Assembly (NCBI GenBank): GCA_040754075.1
Contig: JBFMDH010000029.1
Coordinates: 1 to 64,000, forward strand
Origin: Acidobacteriota bacterium
Lineage (GTDB): Bacteria > Acidobacteriota > Blastocatellia > UBA7656
DNA: 64,000 bases
Reading direction: 5' to 3'
The position numbers were made by a program, and so were the translations under genes. The notes under the pieces were generated by a model that saw only the letters and a list, made by a program, of their open reading frames with translations, did not search any database and was not told the origin of the DNA. Of the stretch, positions 1 to 8,895 are shown in pieces (the stretch's first letter is position 1; the number at the start of each line of letters is the position of its first letter).

Positions 1-1
1 T

Positions 2-109
2 GAACAGTTTCTGGAGATGATTATTTCAAAGTTAGCTCTGGAGCCAAGTTTGATAAAAAATCATCCTGAATACGATTCGTTACGAAATTATGCGGTTATT
101 GCCGCTTAG
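2..109 (+). CDS. C-terminal end of an unidentified protein (5' end outside window)
   Basis: The first in-frame codon at position 2 starts an open stretch of 35 residues ending in TAG at 107-109; the tail reads NHPEYDSLRNYAVIAA. Composition looks protein-like, but it is too short for a family call. Its last 14 bases overlap the end of the SIR2-domain gene on the other strand, so the two genes converge tail to tail. If real, it is the end of a longer gene lying to the left and possibly a defence partner of the SIR2 gene; that is inference. It could also be a chance open frame. Confidence 0.4.
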   Translation, partial: EQFLEMIISKLALEPSLIKNHPEYDSLRNYAVIAA

Positions 110-1316
110 TTTTGTCCGAACCATTGAATAACTCGAAACGGAGTTTATTATCTAACGCATTTTTCTCTGCGTTACTACCTACTTTGAATCTATCACCAAC
201 AGGCTCAAAAAGCTCTTCATCAATAACACGAGCCATTACCTCATTAAAAAAATCAATTGGAATAATCATATCTGATGGCCATCCAGATATCTCGAAGGCA
301 TCCTTCAATGTGAATGTTCCTTGGGCAGTCAATTGATTAACTGCCGCCTGCATGGCAGCAATGACTATGTTTACGCGTTTGTCCTCAAAATCATCTTGTT
401 TAGCCAAATTATTAAAAACAAAAAAACCTGGTGCCGCAGCATCCTTGCCCAAAGGAGATTGGGAAACTTTTGCAATCTGTTCACTAATACTAATGGACTC
501 TCTTTGTGGAATAAAATAGCTTGTTTGTCGAATGACTTTTATGAGATTTTTATGATCGCCTTCTCTATTATCGTATGGAATAACTCTAATTCTATATTTT
601 TCGAGAAATTCACGTATTTGGTCATTTGTCGGGTCGGGAGCAATCCAACAAATAGGCTGAATTACTCCTGCGCCCACTTTAGCAACTTCAAGAACATGCT
701 TAATATTATTATCAGTTAATGAATGTCCGATTATTATTATTCGATTATCATGAAAAACATGAGTCATTTTCTGTCGCCAATATTCCCAATCACGACTAAG
801 CAAAATCTCTTGATATTGAGATTCTGTAAGAATTAAGCCTTTTTCCGATCTTAAATCTCCATGAAGTTTAACAATAATCCCTCTTGTATCTGGTAAAAGG
901 TATTTCATATGGTCTTCAGAATTAGAATGGGATATATAGACTTCATTAATATGGGTTAAATGACGTTGAATTTCATCGTCGTAATTTGTAGTTAAATAGA
1001 CTGCAATAGGCCATTCAGAAATTAATTTATAAATCTCACTTGAGGAAGTTGATTTTAAATTATCTGAAAGAATTTGAAGAAGTCGATGACCTCCAAGGAT
1101 TTTCTTAGCTTCTTCAAAAACTTTTGGGTATTCATTTTTTTTGAAGTGGACTTCAATTTTCTTATGATTTGTTCCTACTGATTCAATTTTAACCGTGTCG
1201 ATAGCAATGGAGGCAAGTTCTGACCAAGAAGGATACCCCATTTCAATAGAAGGGCCAGACCCTATGAATAGCCAAGCCTTACCTGATTTAATATAATCTA
1301 TTAAAAATTCATCCAT
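96..1316 (-). CDS. SIR2-like domain protein (probable NAD-consuming defence protein)
   Basis: A 406-residue protein of the SIR2_2 type. The N-terminal Rossmann-like motifs are visible: GSGPS at residues 19-23 (nucleotide-binding loop), TTNYD at 109-113, KLHGD at 150-154 with the candidate catalytic histidine, and GHSLTDNN at 197-204. Residues from about 280 form an unassigned C-terminal extension. No signal peptide or membrane segment is seen. The start has AAGGAG six bases upstream. The gene is much richer in A+T than the genes to its right, suggesting transfer. SIR2-domain proteins in bacteria commonly act in anti-phage systems by depleting NAD+; that role here is inferred from family and composition. 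The partner gene, if any, would lie left of the window. Confidence 0.8.
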   Translation of the reverse strand: MDEFLIDYIKSGKAWLFIGSGPSIEMGYPSWSELASIAIDTVKIESVGTNHKKIEVHFKKNEYPKVFEEAKKILGGHRLLQILSDNLKSTSSSEIYKLISEWPIAVYLTTNYDDEIQRHLTHINEVYISHSNSEDHMKYLLPDTRGIIVKLHGDLRSEKGLILTESQYQEILLSRDWEYWRQKMTHVFHDNRIIIIGHSLTDNNIKHVLEVAKVGAGVIQPICWIAPDPTNDQIREFLEKYRIRVIPYDNREGDHKNLIKVIRQTSYFIPQRESISISEQIAKVSQSPLGKDAAAPGFFVFNNLAKQDDFEDKRVNIVIAAMQAAVNQLTAQGTFTLKDAFEISGWPSDMIIPIDFFNEVMARVIDEELFEPVGDRFKVGSNAEKNALDNKLRFELFNGSDKTKRQ

Positions 1317-2211
1317 GAACTACTCCTTTTAAGTTTGTAGGTGGAAAGTAAAAAACCAAAGCAAAAGTCTTCTATTGATTATTGATAATGAAACTAAATC
1401 AGACCGCAAGAGATTGGTACACTGACCAGATGACGTTAGATACCGATGTAACCCCGGTTTTTTGGACTTTTTTTGAACAATCCGTCAGGAGTCATCTGCA
1501 CCTATCTCATAAGCTTCGATTTAGAGTGGCTGGAGAAGATTATTAAAGTAGTATTAATTTAGCAAGAAAATATAATCTGGTCTTTACTTATCATATAAAA
1601 AGAAGAAGTTCGTTATTTTATAATAATTTTCTTGGGATATGGATATATATCACTGCTAAAACTCGCAATGATATTGCAGTTATGAAGTAACCCAATCCCG
1701 CACATAAAAGCCGTTGTAATAATGGCAGATGCACCGACGGTTTTATAACAACCTAAGCCCACTTCAACATCAGCCGCGCTCGTGACTTGGGTGCCAGCCT
1801 CTCTCCAATCGCTCTCAGCATTCGGAACCTGAGATGCGCCGTTGTTCGAGTCATAAGTGTGAAAGACCGCGCCGCTTTGTTGACGATGTAACTGCCGTTC
1901 ACAGAACCCGCGATGCGCGCCCCCAGATAACTGAAATGGTTTGTATGCCGATAGCGAATTGTTCACGCTGATTCATACAAACACATCGAAATCGCCGCTC
2001 AACATCTGATAGATAAACTGCCTGTTTGATACAAAGCGTGTCGCCTACTTTAATGTCCGCATCGCTTCTTGCCCGCATCTTTGCGCTGATGCTGACCTTC
2101 GCGCCGCTCGTCATCAGGGCTTTTCGTATGCCGGTTTTCAACACGGGCAAACACATCAGGACAATCACAATGTCCGGAGTGCTTGCCCGGATGCGAGTAA
2201 TTTATCAATGG
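1317..2211. other. 895-bp stretch without a convincing intact gene
   Basis: The left part (about 1320-1620) is A+T-rich and probably carries the promoter of the SIR2 gene. The right part (about 1620-2210) is of ordinary composition and holds overlapping leftward open frames in different registers, including the PilZ-like remnant reported separately. This looks like a decayed gene or the junction between a transferred segment and the host chromosome. No RNA gene or clear repeat was seen. Confidence 0.5.
1899..2168 (-). pseudogene. Possible PilZ-like domain remnant
   Basis: An 89-codon leftward frame contains a stretch resembling the PilZ fold pattern: a GAKVSI-type strand, then DIKVGDTLCIKQ, then a second strand and EQFAIGIQT. 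PilZ domains bind cyclic di-GMP, but the usual N-terminal RxxxR motif is not convincing here. The frame breaks down beyond about 1910 and apparent protein-like sequence continues in another register (1613-1966), as expected for a frameshifted gene. There is no good ribosome site. The assignment rests on weak pattern similarity only. Confidence 0.25.
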
Positions 2212-3825
2212 TTATTTGGTTCGCGAGATTTCATAGATGGTGGTCGTGCCGCTCACTTCATTGGCAGTGACCAGCAACGGTTTATTTGTCGGGCTATCGC
2301 TTGCCGGAACGAAAATCAAACCTTCCGGCGCTAAATCTTTCGCGGTGCCGGCGGCAGGATTGCCCGTGAAATCGCGGTTATTGACGTATTGTACGAAGCG
2401 CGGCGCGTAAGGGTCGGTTATGTCATAAACCATGATGCCGCCGATGCGCTCCAGCCCGATGAATGCATAGGCGCGTCCGTACAGTTCGCCTAAAGTTACG
2501 CCTTCCGGTTCCGGTCCTTTGTTATCGCTGCGCGTATCGAATGAACTGTTGCTGTCATTGCTGGAATTAAACCCGCCGGGGTTAGATTGAGCGGTAATCT
2601 GTTCAAACTGGTCGCCGCTATTGAACACCAACTCGCCGGAGGTTTTTCTGATTGAAAATGAGCGACCACCGAAGACATACAATTTATCGTAATCGCCATC
2701 GCCGTCCGTATCGCCGTTTGCGGCGGTGACGGTCAAGCGTCCAAGTTGCGCATTGCCTTTGAGGGTTGCCGCATCTGGAAAAGCCGTCGGGTCAAGCGTC
2801 AAGGTAGAAACTCTTCTTTCTTCATTGAAGCCCGGATAATCGCGGCTATCGCCTTCATCGGCGGTAATCAAATAGGTCTGCCCGCGATACCTGAAAGTCG
2901 CGATGGCATCTGGTTGATACATTCCCAAGACCGGCCAATTGGCAATGTTGATGCGCCCGCTATTGCTCGCGCCATCGCGGTCACTGGCATCCAAAGCGTT
3001 GCCGATAACTGCGTGGTCTTTGAATCCAAGCCCGATAAGCGATGAAAATTCGCCCTGTTCAATATCGAGTACGCCGATGGCGTTGCCCTCTTGAAGCGTC
3101 ACCCAGGCGGTTTTTGAATCATGCGAAACGGCGATGTATTCCGGTTCCAAATCCTGAGCGACGCTGGCATTCGGTCCAAAGATGCGGATACTGGAATCGA
3201 GATTGGCAAGCGCAAATTGCCCAAAGCCTGCCGTAACGACATCGCTTTGCGTGACGCTGCCAATTCCTCGCTTGATGTCAATAATACTCACGGAGCCTTC
3301 CGGGTCTAGGCTTCCTGCAACATTATAACTATTTGGCTCGCCTTCGTTGGCAACTAAAACTTTCTTGCCGTCCGGTGTGAAGGTCAACATATCCGGGAGC
3401 GCGCCAACGCTTACGGCATTCTGAAAATTGCCGTTGGTATCAAAGAAAACCACTTTGCCCGGATCGGTCTTGACGATTGCTTCAACCGCCACTGCAACCT
3501 TGCCTTTGTGGATGGCGACGCTGTTTGCCTGACGACCGTATGGCGAAAGGTTGATTGAGGAGACAAAAAAAGGCGAGGACGGATCGTGGATGTCAACGAC
3601 ATCAATCGTCGAAGTTGCGCCATTCACAATAAACAGGCGTTGCGTCTGTGGGTCGTGTTCGACGATTTCAGCGCCTCCCGCATTGAATACGCCTGCGGCA
3701 TATGACCCGATGGGTTGAATCGAAATATCCCGTGGTCGCGAAGCGGAGGTAAATGAACACGATAAAATCAGAGCAAAAATCAGCAGTGCAATCAAATGGG
3801 CTTTGGGAGCAAGTAGAATTTTCAC
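2212..3825 (-). CDS. Secreted choice-of-anchor I domain protein (beta-propeller-like)
   Basis: A 537-residue exported protein. A hydrophobic N-terminal segment (about residues 10-25) ends in LILSC, a possible lipobox, so it may be a lipoprotein. The body has repeated propeller-like blades, for example GGAEIVEHDPQTQRLFIVNG near residues 50-70 and YQPDAIATFRYRGQTYLITA, with acidic turns such as DTDGDGDYDK that could bind calcium. This matches choice-of-anchor I proteins, whose substrate is unknown; some are annotated as phytase-like or alkaline-phosphatase-associated. The start is GTG behind AAGGAG. It stands alone and is divergent from the PHP gene, the shared upstream region being 394 bp. Confidence 0.75.
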   Translation of the reverse strand: MKILLAPKAHLIALLIFALILSCSFTSASRPRDISIQPIGSYAAGVFNAGGAEIVEHDPQTQRLFIVNGATSTIDVVDIHDPSSPFFVSSINLSPYGRQANSVAIHKGKVAVAVEAIVKTDPGKVVFFDTNGNFQNAVSVGALPDMLTFTPDGKKVLVANEGEPNSYNVAGSLDPEGSVSIIDIKRGIGSVTQSDVVTAGFGQFALANLDSSIRIFGPNASVAQDLEPEYIAVSHDSKTAWVTLQEGNAIGVLDIEQGEFSSLIGLGFKDHAVIGNALDASDRDGASNSGRINIANWPVLGMYQPDAIATFRYRGQTYLITADEGDSRDYPGFNEERRVSTLTLDPTAFPDAATLKGNAQLGRLTVTAANGDTDGDGDYDKLYVFGGRSFSIRKTSGELVFNSGDQFEQITAQSNPGGFNSSNDSNSSFDTRSDNKGPEPEGVTLGELYGRAYAFIGLERIGGIMVYDITDPYAPRFVQYVNNRDFTGNPAAGTAKDLAPEGLIFVPASDSPTNKPLLVTANEVSGTTTIYEISRTK

Positions 3826-4219
3826 GAATGATCTCCTTACAAGATTGAAATTTATTGATGCCGTTGATCAGCCGTCAGACACCCCGGCAGATTTACCGGA
3901 CACGAGTGCAAAATTAGTTTCGGGACTTTATCAACTCGATGTGACGTTGAAAGAAACAAAGTCTTAACTTCATGTAAAATTCAAGGCAGCGTATTTCGCA
4001 TTGATGAGTTGATGACAGGCGTTAGCTGCTGAGAAATTAAGACCGGTGACCAGAAATCCAATCTACCGTCAGGAAATGCCTCTTTGTTACACTTTGCTCA
4101 CCAAACCTTTTCTTTATATTTAGGAAGCCGTCATCTGAATTTAACACCCATCGTTTATGCTCAGGCTTACGACAGGCAATCACGCAGGAATCTAAATCAA
4201 CTTTTGCGGAGGATAAACG
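3826..4219. promoter_or_regulatory. Divergent intergenic region
   Basis: A 394-bp region between two divergent starts. It must carry the promoters of both the choice-of-anchor I gene (leftward) and the PHP gene (rightward). The only sites I can place firmly are the two ribosome sites, AAGGAG before 3825 and GGAGG at 4208-4212 before the GTG at 4220. No convincing -35/-10 pair, operator or RNA was recognised. Confidence 0.4.
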
Positions 4220-5350
4220 GTGAGCAAACCTTCCAGAATTCGTGTGCTTGAAAAAGGTGTGGTCAATGGCTTTCGCACAGGCGTTTCGCTTCATTGTCAC
4301 ACCCAGCATTCAAAAGAAGTTTTAGATTTTATTCCCTATTACGCTGAACGCATTCCGCTAATCGCAAGCCATTATCGCGTTGCTTGCGCGCGTTACCGGC
4401 AACTGAATGGAAAAGCGATGAATTTTGCGGATGCCTATTGGACGCCGCCTCTGGCAGCGCGAAAGGTTTATGAACTGGAAAAAGAGCAAATCGAAAATCT
4501 GCTGGATGCGCGGGCGCTCATTTCAATTACCGATCACGATACCATCGAATCGGCAACCCGCCTGCACGCCCTTGAGGAATACAAAACCATCCCGGTTTCA
4601 CTCGAATGGACGGTTCCTTTCGGTGAGGCTTATGTGCATCTTGGGGTTCATAACTTGCCGCCTGAGTTTGCCACTCAAATCATGAATGCGCTTGCCGATT
4701 ATACGGCAAATCCGCTTGCTGAACGACTCGGCGAACTGCTTGCCATGCTCAATGATTTGCCAACCGTGCTCATGGTTTTCAATCATCCGTTTTGGGACAT
4801 CGAATGTATCGGGCAAGAGCGCCACAACATTTTGATGAAAGCTTTTCTGATCGAACATGGACGACAGATTCACGCTTTAGAGATTAATGGATTTCGCCCG
4901 TCACTGGAAAACTCGCAAACCATCAAACTGGCAGAGCAGTGGGGGTATCCGGTGATTTCCGGTGGCGACCGTCACGGCTGTGCCGCCAATACCACGCTCA
5001 ATCTGACGAACGCTTTGAACTTCGATGAATTTGTTGATGAAATCCGCCGCGATAAACACAGTGAAATTTTGCTGACCGCTCATCACCAGGAGAATGTGTA
5101 TTTGAGAATGCTCGAAGCCGCAAGCGATGTTGTGCGTTATTACGCCGATCACCCGCTTGGGCGTCGCCATTGGACGGAGCGGGTTTTCATTAAAGGCGAC
5201 AGCGGCGACCGCCCGCTTTCTTATTACTGGAAAGATGGCGAACCGGCTTGGGTGAAACTGCCTTTATGGATGATGCGAATTCTGGGCAGCCGACGCCTGC
5301 GACCGGCAATGCGTCTGGTGATGAATCGCAGCGAGGAGGTGGCATTTTGA
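4220..5350 (+). CDS. PHP-superfamily metal-dependent hydrolase
   Basis: A 376-residue cytoplasmic protein with the metal-ligand motifs of the PHP phosphoesterase superfamily: HCH at residues 25-27, DHD at 104-106, SLEW near 126-129, HLGVH at 139-143, NHP at 187-189 and GGDRH at 247-251. PHP enzymes hydrolyse phosphoesters at a trinuclear metal centre; the substrate here is unknown. The start is GTG with GGAGG seven bases upstream. The stop overlaps the TTG start of the glycosyltransferase (TTGA), so the two are translationally coupled, which suggests a joint role in envelope glycolipid or glycan metabolism (inference). Confidence 0.8.
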   Translation: MSKPSRIRVLEKGVVNGFRTGVSLHCHTQHSKEVLDFIPYYAERIPLIASHYRVACARYRQLNGKAMNFADAYWTPPLAARKVYELEKEQIENLLDARALISITDHDTIESATRLHALEEYKTIPVSLEWTVPFGEAYVHLGVHNLPPEFATQIMNALADYTANPLAERLGELLAMLNDLPTVLMVFNHPFWDIECIGQERHNILMKAFLIEHGRQIHALEINGFRPSLENSQTIKLAEQWGYPVISGGDRHGCAANTTLNLTNALNFDEFVDEIRRDKHSEILLTAHHQENVYLRMLEAASDVVRYYADHPLGRRHWTERVFIKGDSGDRPLSYYWKDGEPAWVKLPLWMMRILGSRRLRPAMRLVMNRSEEVAF

Positions 5351-6573
5351 GAACTTACCCGCGTGTGGCGTTTTTTACCGACTCTTATCACGAAACCAAC
5401 GGCGTAGCCCATACCAGTCGCCGATTCGAGGATTTTGCGCGGCAGGAAAAGCTACCCTTTCTTTGTGTTCGCGCCGCGACTTCAACGGACGTTGAGCGGT
5501 CGGGTTCGATCACGGCGTTGAATTTAAACAGAAGCCGCCTGGGATTTGGTCTCGAACATGATATGCGATTCGATTTTCTGATGTGGCGACATCTGCAACT
5601 GGCGCGGCAAATCACCGGCGATTTCCAAGCCGATTTGATTCATATCACTGGACCAAGCGACATCTGTCAACTCGGCGCGCGAATCGCTTTTCTGCTGCGG
5701 ATTCCCTTAGCGATTTCCTGGCATACCAATCTCCATGAATACGCCGGTAAACGGTTGGACAAGTTATTCCGGTTTTTACCCATCAGGCGACGCCAAGCTT
5801 TATCCGGTTGGGGAGAAGCGAACTCGTTAAAGGCGATTCTCAAATTTTATCGACTGGGGCGCTTGTTGTTTGCGCCAAACGAAGAGTTGGTTGACCTGCT
5901 CAGACAAGAGGTTGATAGACCAACTTATTTAATGCGGCGCGGCGTCAACACAGAGATTTTCAATCCCCGCCACCGCACGATCACTGATGGATTAACGCGC
6001 ATCGGGTATGTCGGCAGGCTTTCTGCGGAAAAGAATGTGCGCTTTTTAGCCGAGTTAGAACAAACTTTGCTGGACGCGGGAAAGCGGGATTTTCGTTTTG
6101 TGATTGTCGGGGATGGCAGCGAACGCACCTGGCTTGAAAACCATTTACGCTTTGCCGAGTTTACCGGCATTTTGCACGGCAAATCGCTATCGAGAGCTTA
6201 TGCCAATATGGATGTCTTCGTTTTTCCTTCAAAAACCGATACCTTTGGCAACGTGATTCTGGAAGCTCAGGCATCGGGCGTGCCGGTGATTGTCACTGCG
6301 GAAGGAGGACCCAAATTTCTGGTCAATCAAAATACCAACGGCTTCATCGCTCGTGAAGAACAGGCGTTTAAAAACTTTTTGCTTCACCTGCTATCCGCGC
6401 CACATTTGCGCGAACAGATGAGCGCCGCCGCCAGACAATTCGCCTGTTGCGCATCGTGGAATAAAGTTTTTGAAACCGTTTACGACGCCTATGACTTGTG
6501 CTTACAACATCGAGGTTACACAAAAGCGCAGAAGCAAATGGTTGCTGCGCATTTCAATTCAGCACGCAATTGA
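5347..6573 (+). CDS. Glycosyltransferase family 4 (GT-B fold)
   Basis: The chosen start is the TTG at 5347, seven bases after GAGGAGG (5333-5339), giving 408 residues; an in-frame ATG at 5248 would overlap the PHP gene by 103 bp and has no ribosome site. The product begins with a GT-B N-terminal strand (RVAFFTDSYHETNGVA). It contains the acceptor-side SWHTNLHEY, then GVNTEIFNP and VGRLSAEKNV, and the nucleotide-sugar-binding E-x7-E region FPSKTDTFGNVILEA. It resembles GDP-mannose-dependent alpha-mannosyltransferases that build glycolipids, but the donor sugar cannot be read from sequence. It is coupled to the PHP gene upstream and followed by a membrane-protein gene. Confidence 0.87.
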   Translation: MRTYPRVAFFTDSYHETNGVAHTSRRFEDFARQEKLPFLCVRAATSTDVERSGSITALNLNRSRLGFGLEHDMRFDFLMWRHLQLARQITGDFQADLIHITGPSDICQLGARIAFLLRIPLAISWHTNLHEYAGKRLDKLFRFLPIRRRQALSGWGEANSLKAILKFYRLGRLLFAPNEELVDLLRQEVDRPTYLMRRGVNTEIFNPRHRTITDGLTRIGYVGRLSAEKNVRFLAELEQTLLDAGKRDFRFVIVGDGSERTWLENHLRFAEFTGILHGKSLSRAYANMDVFVFPSKTDTFGNVILEAQASGVPVIVTAEGGPKFLVNQNTNGFIAREEQAFKNFLLHLLSAPHLREQMSAAARQFACCASWNKVFETVYDAYDLCLQHRGYTKAQKQMVAAHFNSARN

Positions 6574-6650
6574 GATGGTGCGACTCAGTCTTTGACGAAA
6601 TTTCTTTTGCGTGCTGAATCCTTGCGATATTGAACAGGTAAATCTAAACC

Positions 6651-7262
6651 ATGACCCCAGAGCAGGAATTGCCACCTCCGTTTGCTTCGTCAGGTGTCGG
6701 CACAGTGCTTTCGCGGGTGATTCGCCACCCTTTATATTTTTTAATTCGTCGTTGGAATTGGAAATCGGCGCTGTTGAGTTGCATCTTGCGTGGCTCAATT
6801 TTTTTCATTACGAATTTATCAGCCGGGTTTGCTCTGGCAAGTACCGCGATGCTGGTGGAAGCCTCGTTCATTCCGATTACCGCCGGATTCTATGGCGCAA
6901 TCGTTCAGGCGTTTCGCAAAGCCAAACCGGAATGGGCAGCCACCTTGACCGTCATGGGGTTATTGCCAACCATCAACCATTTGCTTGAGTTGCTGATTCA
7001 CACGGCTGCCGCCACTCCCAGACTGAAGCTCAGCATTTTGACTTCCATCACCTTTTCAGCGATTTCTGCGGCATTCAATATTTTTGTGATGCGGCGCGGC
7101 GTGTTGCTTGTCGGGAAACATCAACAGCCTTTGAGCAACGATTTACGACAACTGCCGCGAATGCTTCTCAGTTTTCTCTTCTATGTGCCGGTAAAAACAG
7201 CGCGCTGGTGGCTGGAGAGAATTAAAAAGCCTGCGGTATCTTCGACTCAACCGTTTACCTAA
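6651..7262 (+). CDS. Hypothetical multi-pass membrane protein
   Basis: A 203-residue protein with a short proline-containing N-terminus and roughly four hydrophobic segments: about residues 40-65, 70-90, 100-118 and 128-150, with a further weak one near 170-185. I do not recognise the family. The ribosome site is weak. Its stop overlaps the ATG of the FtsX-like permease by one base (TAATG), a strong sign of translational coupling. It may be an accessory subunit of that permease or belong with the upstream glycosyltransferase; both are inference. Confidence 0.65.
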   Translation: MTPEQELPPPFASSGVGTVLSRVIRHPLYFLIRRWNWKSALLSCILRGSIFFITNLSAGFALASTAMLVEASFIPITAGFYGAIVQAFRKAKPEWAATLTVMGLLPTINHLLELLIHTAAATPRLKLSILTSITFSAISAAFNIFVMRRGVLLVGKHQQPLSNDLRQLPRMLLSFLFYVPVKTARWWLERIKKPAVSSTQPFT

Positions 7263-8353
7263 TGAACAACTCTCTGGTTCTGGCTAATTTATGTCATCGA
7301 AAAATGCGCACCGCGCTAACCGCTGCCGGAGTCGCGCTCGGCATTACCTTGATGGTGTTGACTGCCGGATTAATCAACGGATTCGTCAATTCGCAAGGCA
7401 AGCGCAATTCGGCAGTGACGGCTGAATTGATGATGCGCCCGGCAAACAGCAAATTAGGATTGGGGTTTGAACCCACTTCGACGCTTTCGCTGCCGCTGGC
7501 ATTGGTTGAAGAAATCCGCACGCTTGAGGGCATCGCCGAGGCGATTCCCGTCGGACAATATCTGCAAGACACCGATTTAATCGAAGGAATCAATTATGCA
7601 GCCTTCACCAAAGTTTCCGATATGCGGGTGGTCGAAGGCGAACCGGTCGAACGCGGCAATGAAATAATGATTGATCGCACCGTAGAAAAACTCCGCAACC
7701 TGAAGGTGAGCGATGAAATGCAGGTGTTCGGAAAACCGTTTCGAGTCGTCGGCATTTATGAACCGGAATCTTTAGGAAGATTCAAGATTCCGCTTTCGAC
7801 CATGCAGGCTAATTTAAATCGCCCGTTTCTTTGTTCAATGATTTTGATTAAAGTGCAAGACCCGAATCAACAAGACCGGATGGCAGCGCGCCTCAGAGCG
7901 CGATTTCCTGACTACAGTTTTGTGCTAACCAAAGATTTGCCGGCTTTATTTGCCCGGGGCACACCGGCTTTGCGGGTTTTCAAAAATGTCGTGGTGAGTC
8001 TGGCAGTGCTTATCAGTTCGCTGGTGATGCTGCTTGGCATGTACACGACCATTAAAGAGCGGACGAAGTTGATTGGCATATTAAAGAGCCTCGGCGCATC
8101 GAAATTCTGGATTGTCAGTGAAGTTGAAAAAGAGGCAATGTTAATCAGCCTTTTGGGTATAGGCGTCGGATTCGGTTTGTCATTCGCAGGCAAGGTATTT
8201 ATTCAAAAATTCACTCCGCTGAGAATCGAGTTTGAAACCGTTTGGTATCTCTATGCCTTCCTTTGCGGCACACTTTCGGGCATTCTTGGCTCGCTTTATC
8301 CTGCCTTACAGGCTGCGCATCAAGACCCGGTAAAAGCTCTCAGTTATGAATGA
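7262..8353 (+). CDS. FtsX/MacB-like ABC transporter permease
   Basis: A 363-residue permease with the usual four-helix plan. A first helix lies near residues 15-40, within MRTALTAAGVALGITLMVLT. A periplasmic MacB-type domain covers about 45-235. Three C-terminal helices lie at about 240-265, 290-315 and 330-355, and the FtsX-type end reads LYPALQAAHQDPVKALSYE. Such permeases work with an ATPase in lipoprotein release, macrolide export or cell-wall hydrolase control. No ATPase gene lies next to it, so it must use one encoded elsewhere, or the upstream membrane protein is its dedicated partner. It is the last gene of the rightward run starting at 4220. Confidence 0.82.
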   Translation: MNNSLVLANLCHRKMRTALTAAGVALGITLMVLTAGLINGFVNSQGKRNSAVTAELMMRPANSKLGLGFEPTSTLSLPLALVEEIRTLEGIAEAIPVGQYLQDTDLIEGINYAAFTKVSDMRVVEGEPVERGNEIMIDRTVEKLRNLKVSDEMQVFGKPFRVVGIYEPESLGRFKIPLSTMQANLNRPFLCSMILIKVQDPNQQDRMAARLRARFPDYSFVLTKDLPALFARGTPALRVFKNVVVSLAVLISSLVMLLGMYTTIKERTKLIGILKSLGASKFWIVSEVEKEAMLISLLGIGVGFGLSFAGKVFIQKFTPLRIEFETVWYLYAFLCGTLSGILGSLYPALQAAHQDPVKALSYE

Positions 8354-8411
8354 TGCTTCAACGGATGAAGCGCTTCGGCGATGACCGCAAAACTCGTCAC
8401 CAACCTCTTCA

Positions 8412-8723
8412 TTACAACTCTGCTTTTATTTTTTTGTCGAGCGTACAAGCGGTTTCGACCTGCAAATATAAATCGAATATTCGTTGGGCGCAGTGCTGGA
8501 TTTCGTCATCGGTTGGTTGGTGGTTTTTAATGTGCAGCAGCAGGTCGTGCAAACGGTCATATTCTTCCTCTAGCTCAAAGGGAATATGCGGGCCACCGAG
8601 CGGATTACTGATTAAGGTAAAATAAGGGAGCGAATCGATCAGCCGTTCACTGAGCGGCAAATCCATAATTAAAATCCGCATGACCTGGGTGAGTTTTTCC
8701 AACCCATAGCTATACTTGAACAT
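8412..8723 (-). CDS. Small hypothetical protein
   Basis: A 103-residue, mostly helical and acidic protein with no export signal and no family I recognise. The start ATG at 8723 has a GAGG-type ribosome site at good spacing. Residues about 45-75 (ELEEEYDRLHDLLLHIKN) could form a coiled coil. It lies 172 bp downstream of the winged-helix gene on the same strand and may be the last member of that leftward run. Confidence 0.55.
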   Translation of the reverse strand: MFKYSYGLEKLTQVMRILIMDLPLSERLIDSLPYFTLISNPLGGPHIPFELEEEYDRLHDLLLHIKNHQPTDDEIQHCAQRIFDLYLQVETACTLDKKIKAEL

Positions 8724-8895
8724 GAAATTTCCTCAATGATACCGCGAGCGCGAACCTTACCCCTGCACTTCCGAAACCGCCAATTACTATTGGCAAATCC
8801 ACAATCTTCACTTTAAAAAAGCAATTCCGAATCAACGTTAGAGCGACTTGCAAAATGATTTCCGGCGCGCCCTTTTTTTAAATGGCTATCTGAAG

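Noticed and set aside
5248-5346. Upstream ATG start for the glycosyltransferase
   Set aside because: It would overlap the PHP gene by 103 bp without a ribosome site, whereas the TTG at 5347 has GAGGAGG at ideal spacing and fits the usual family N-terminus.
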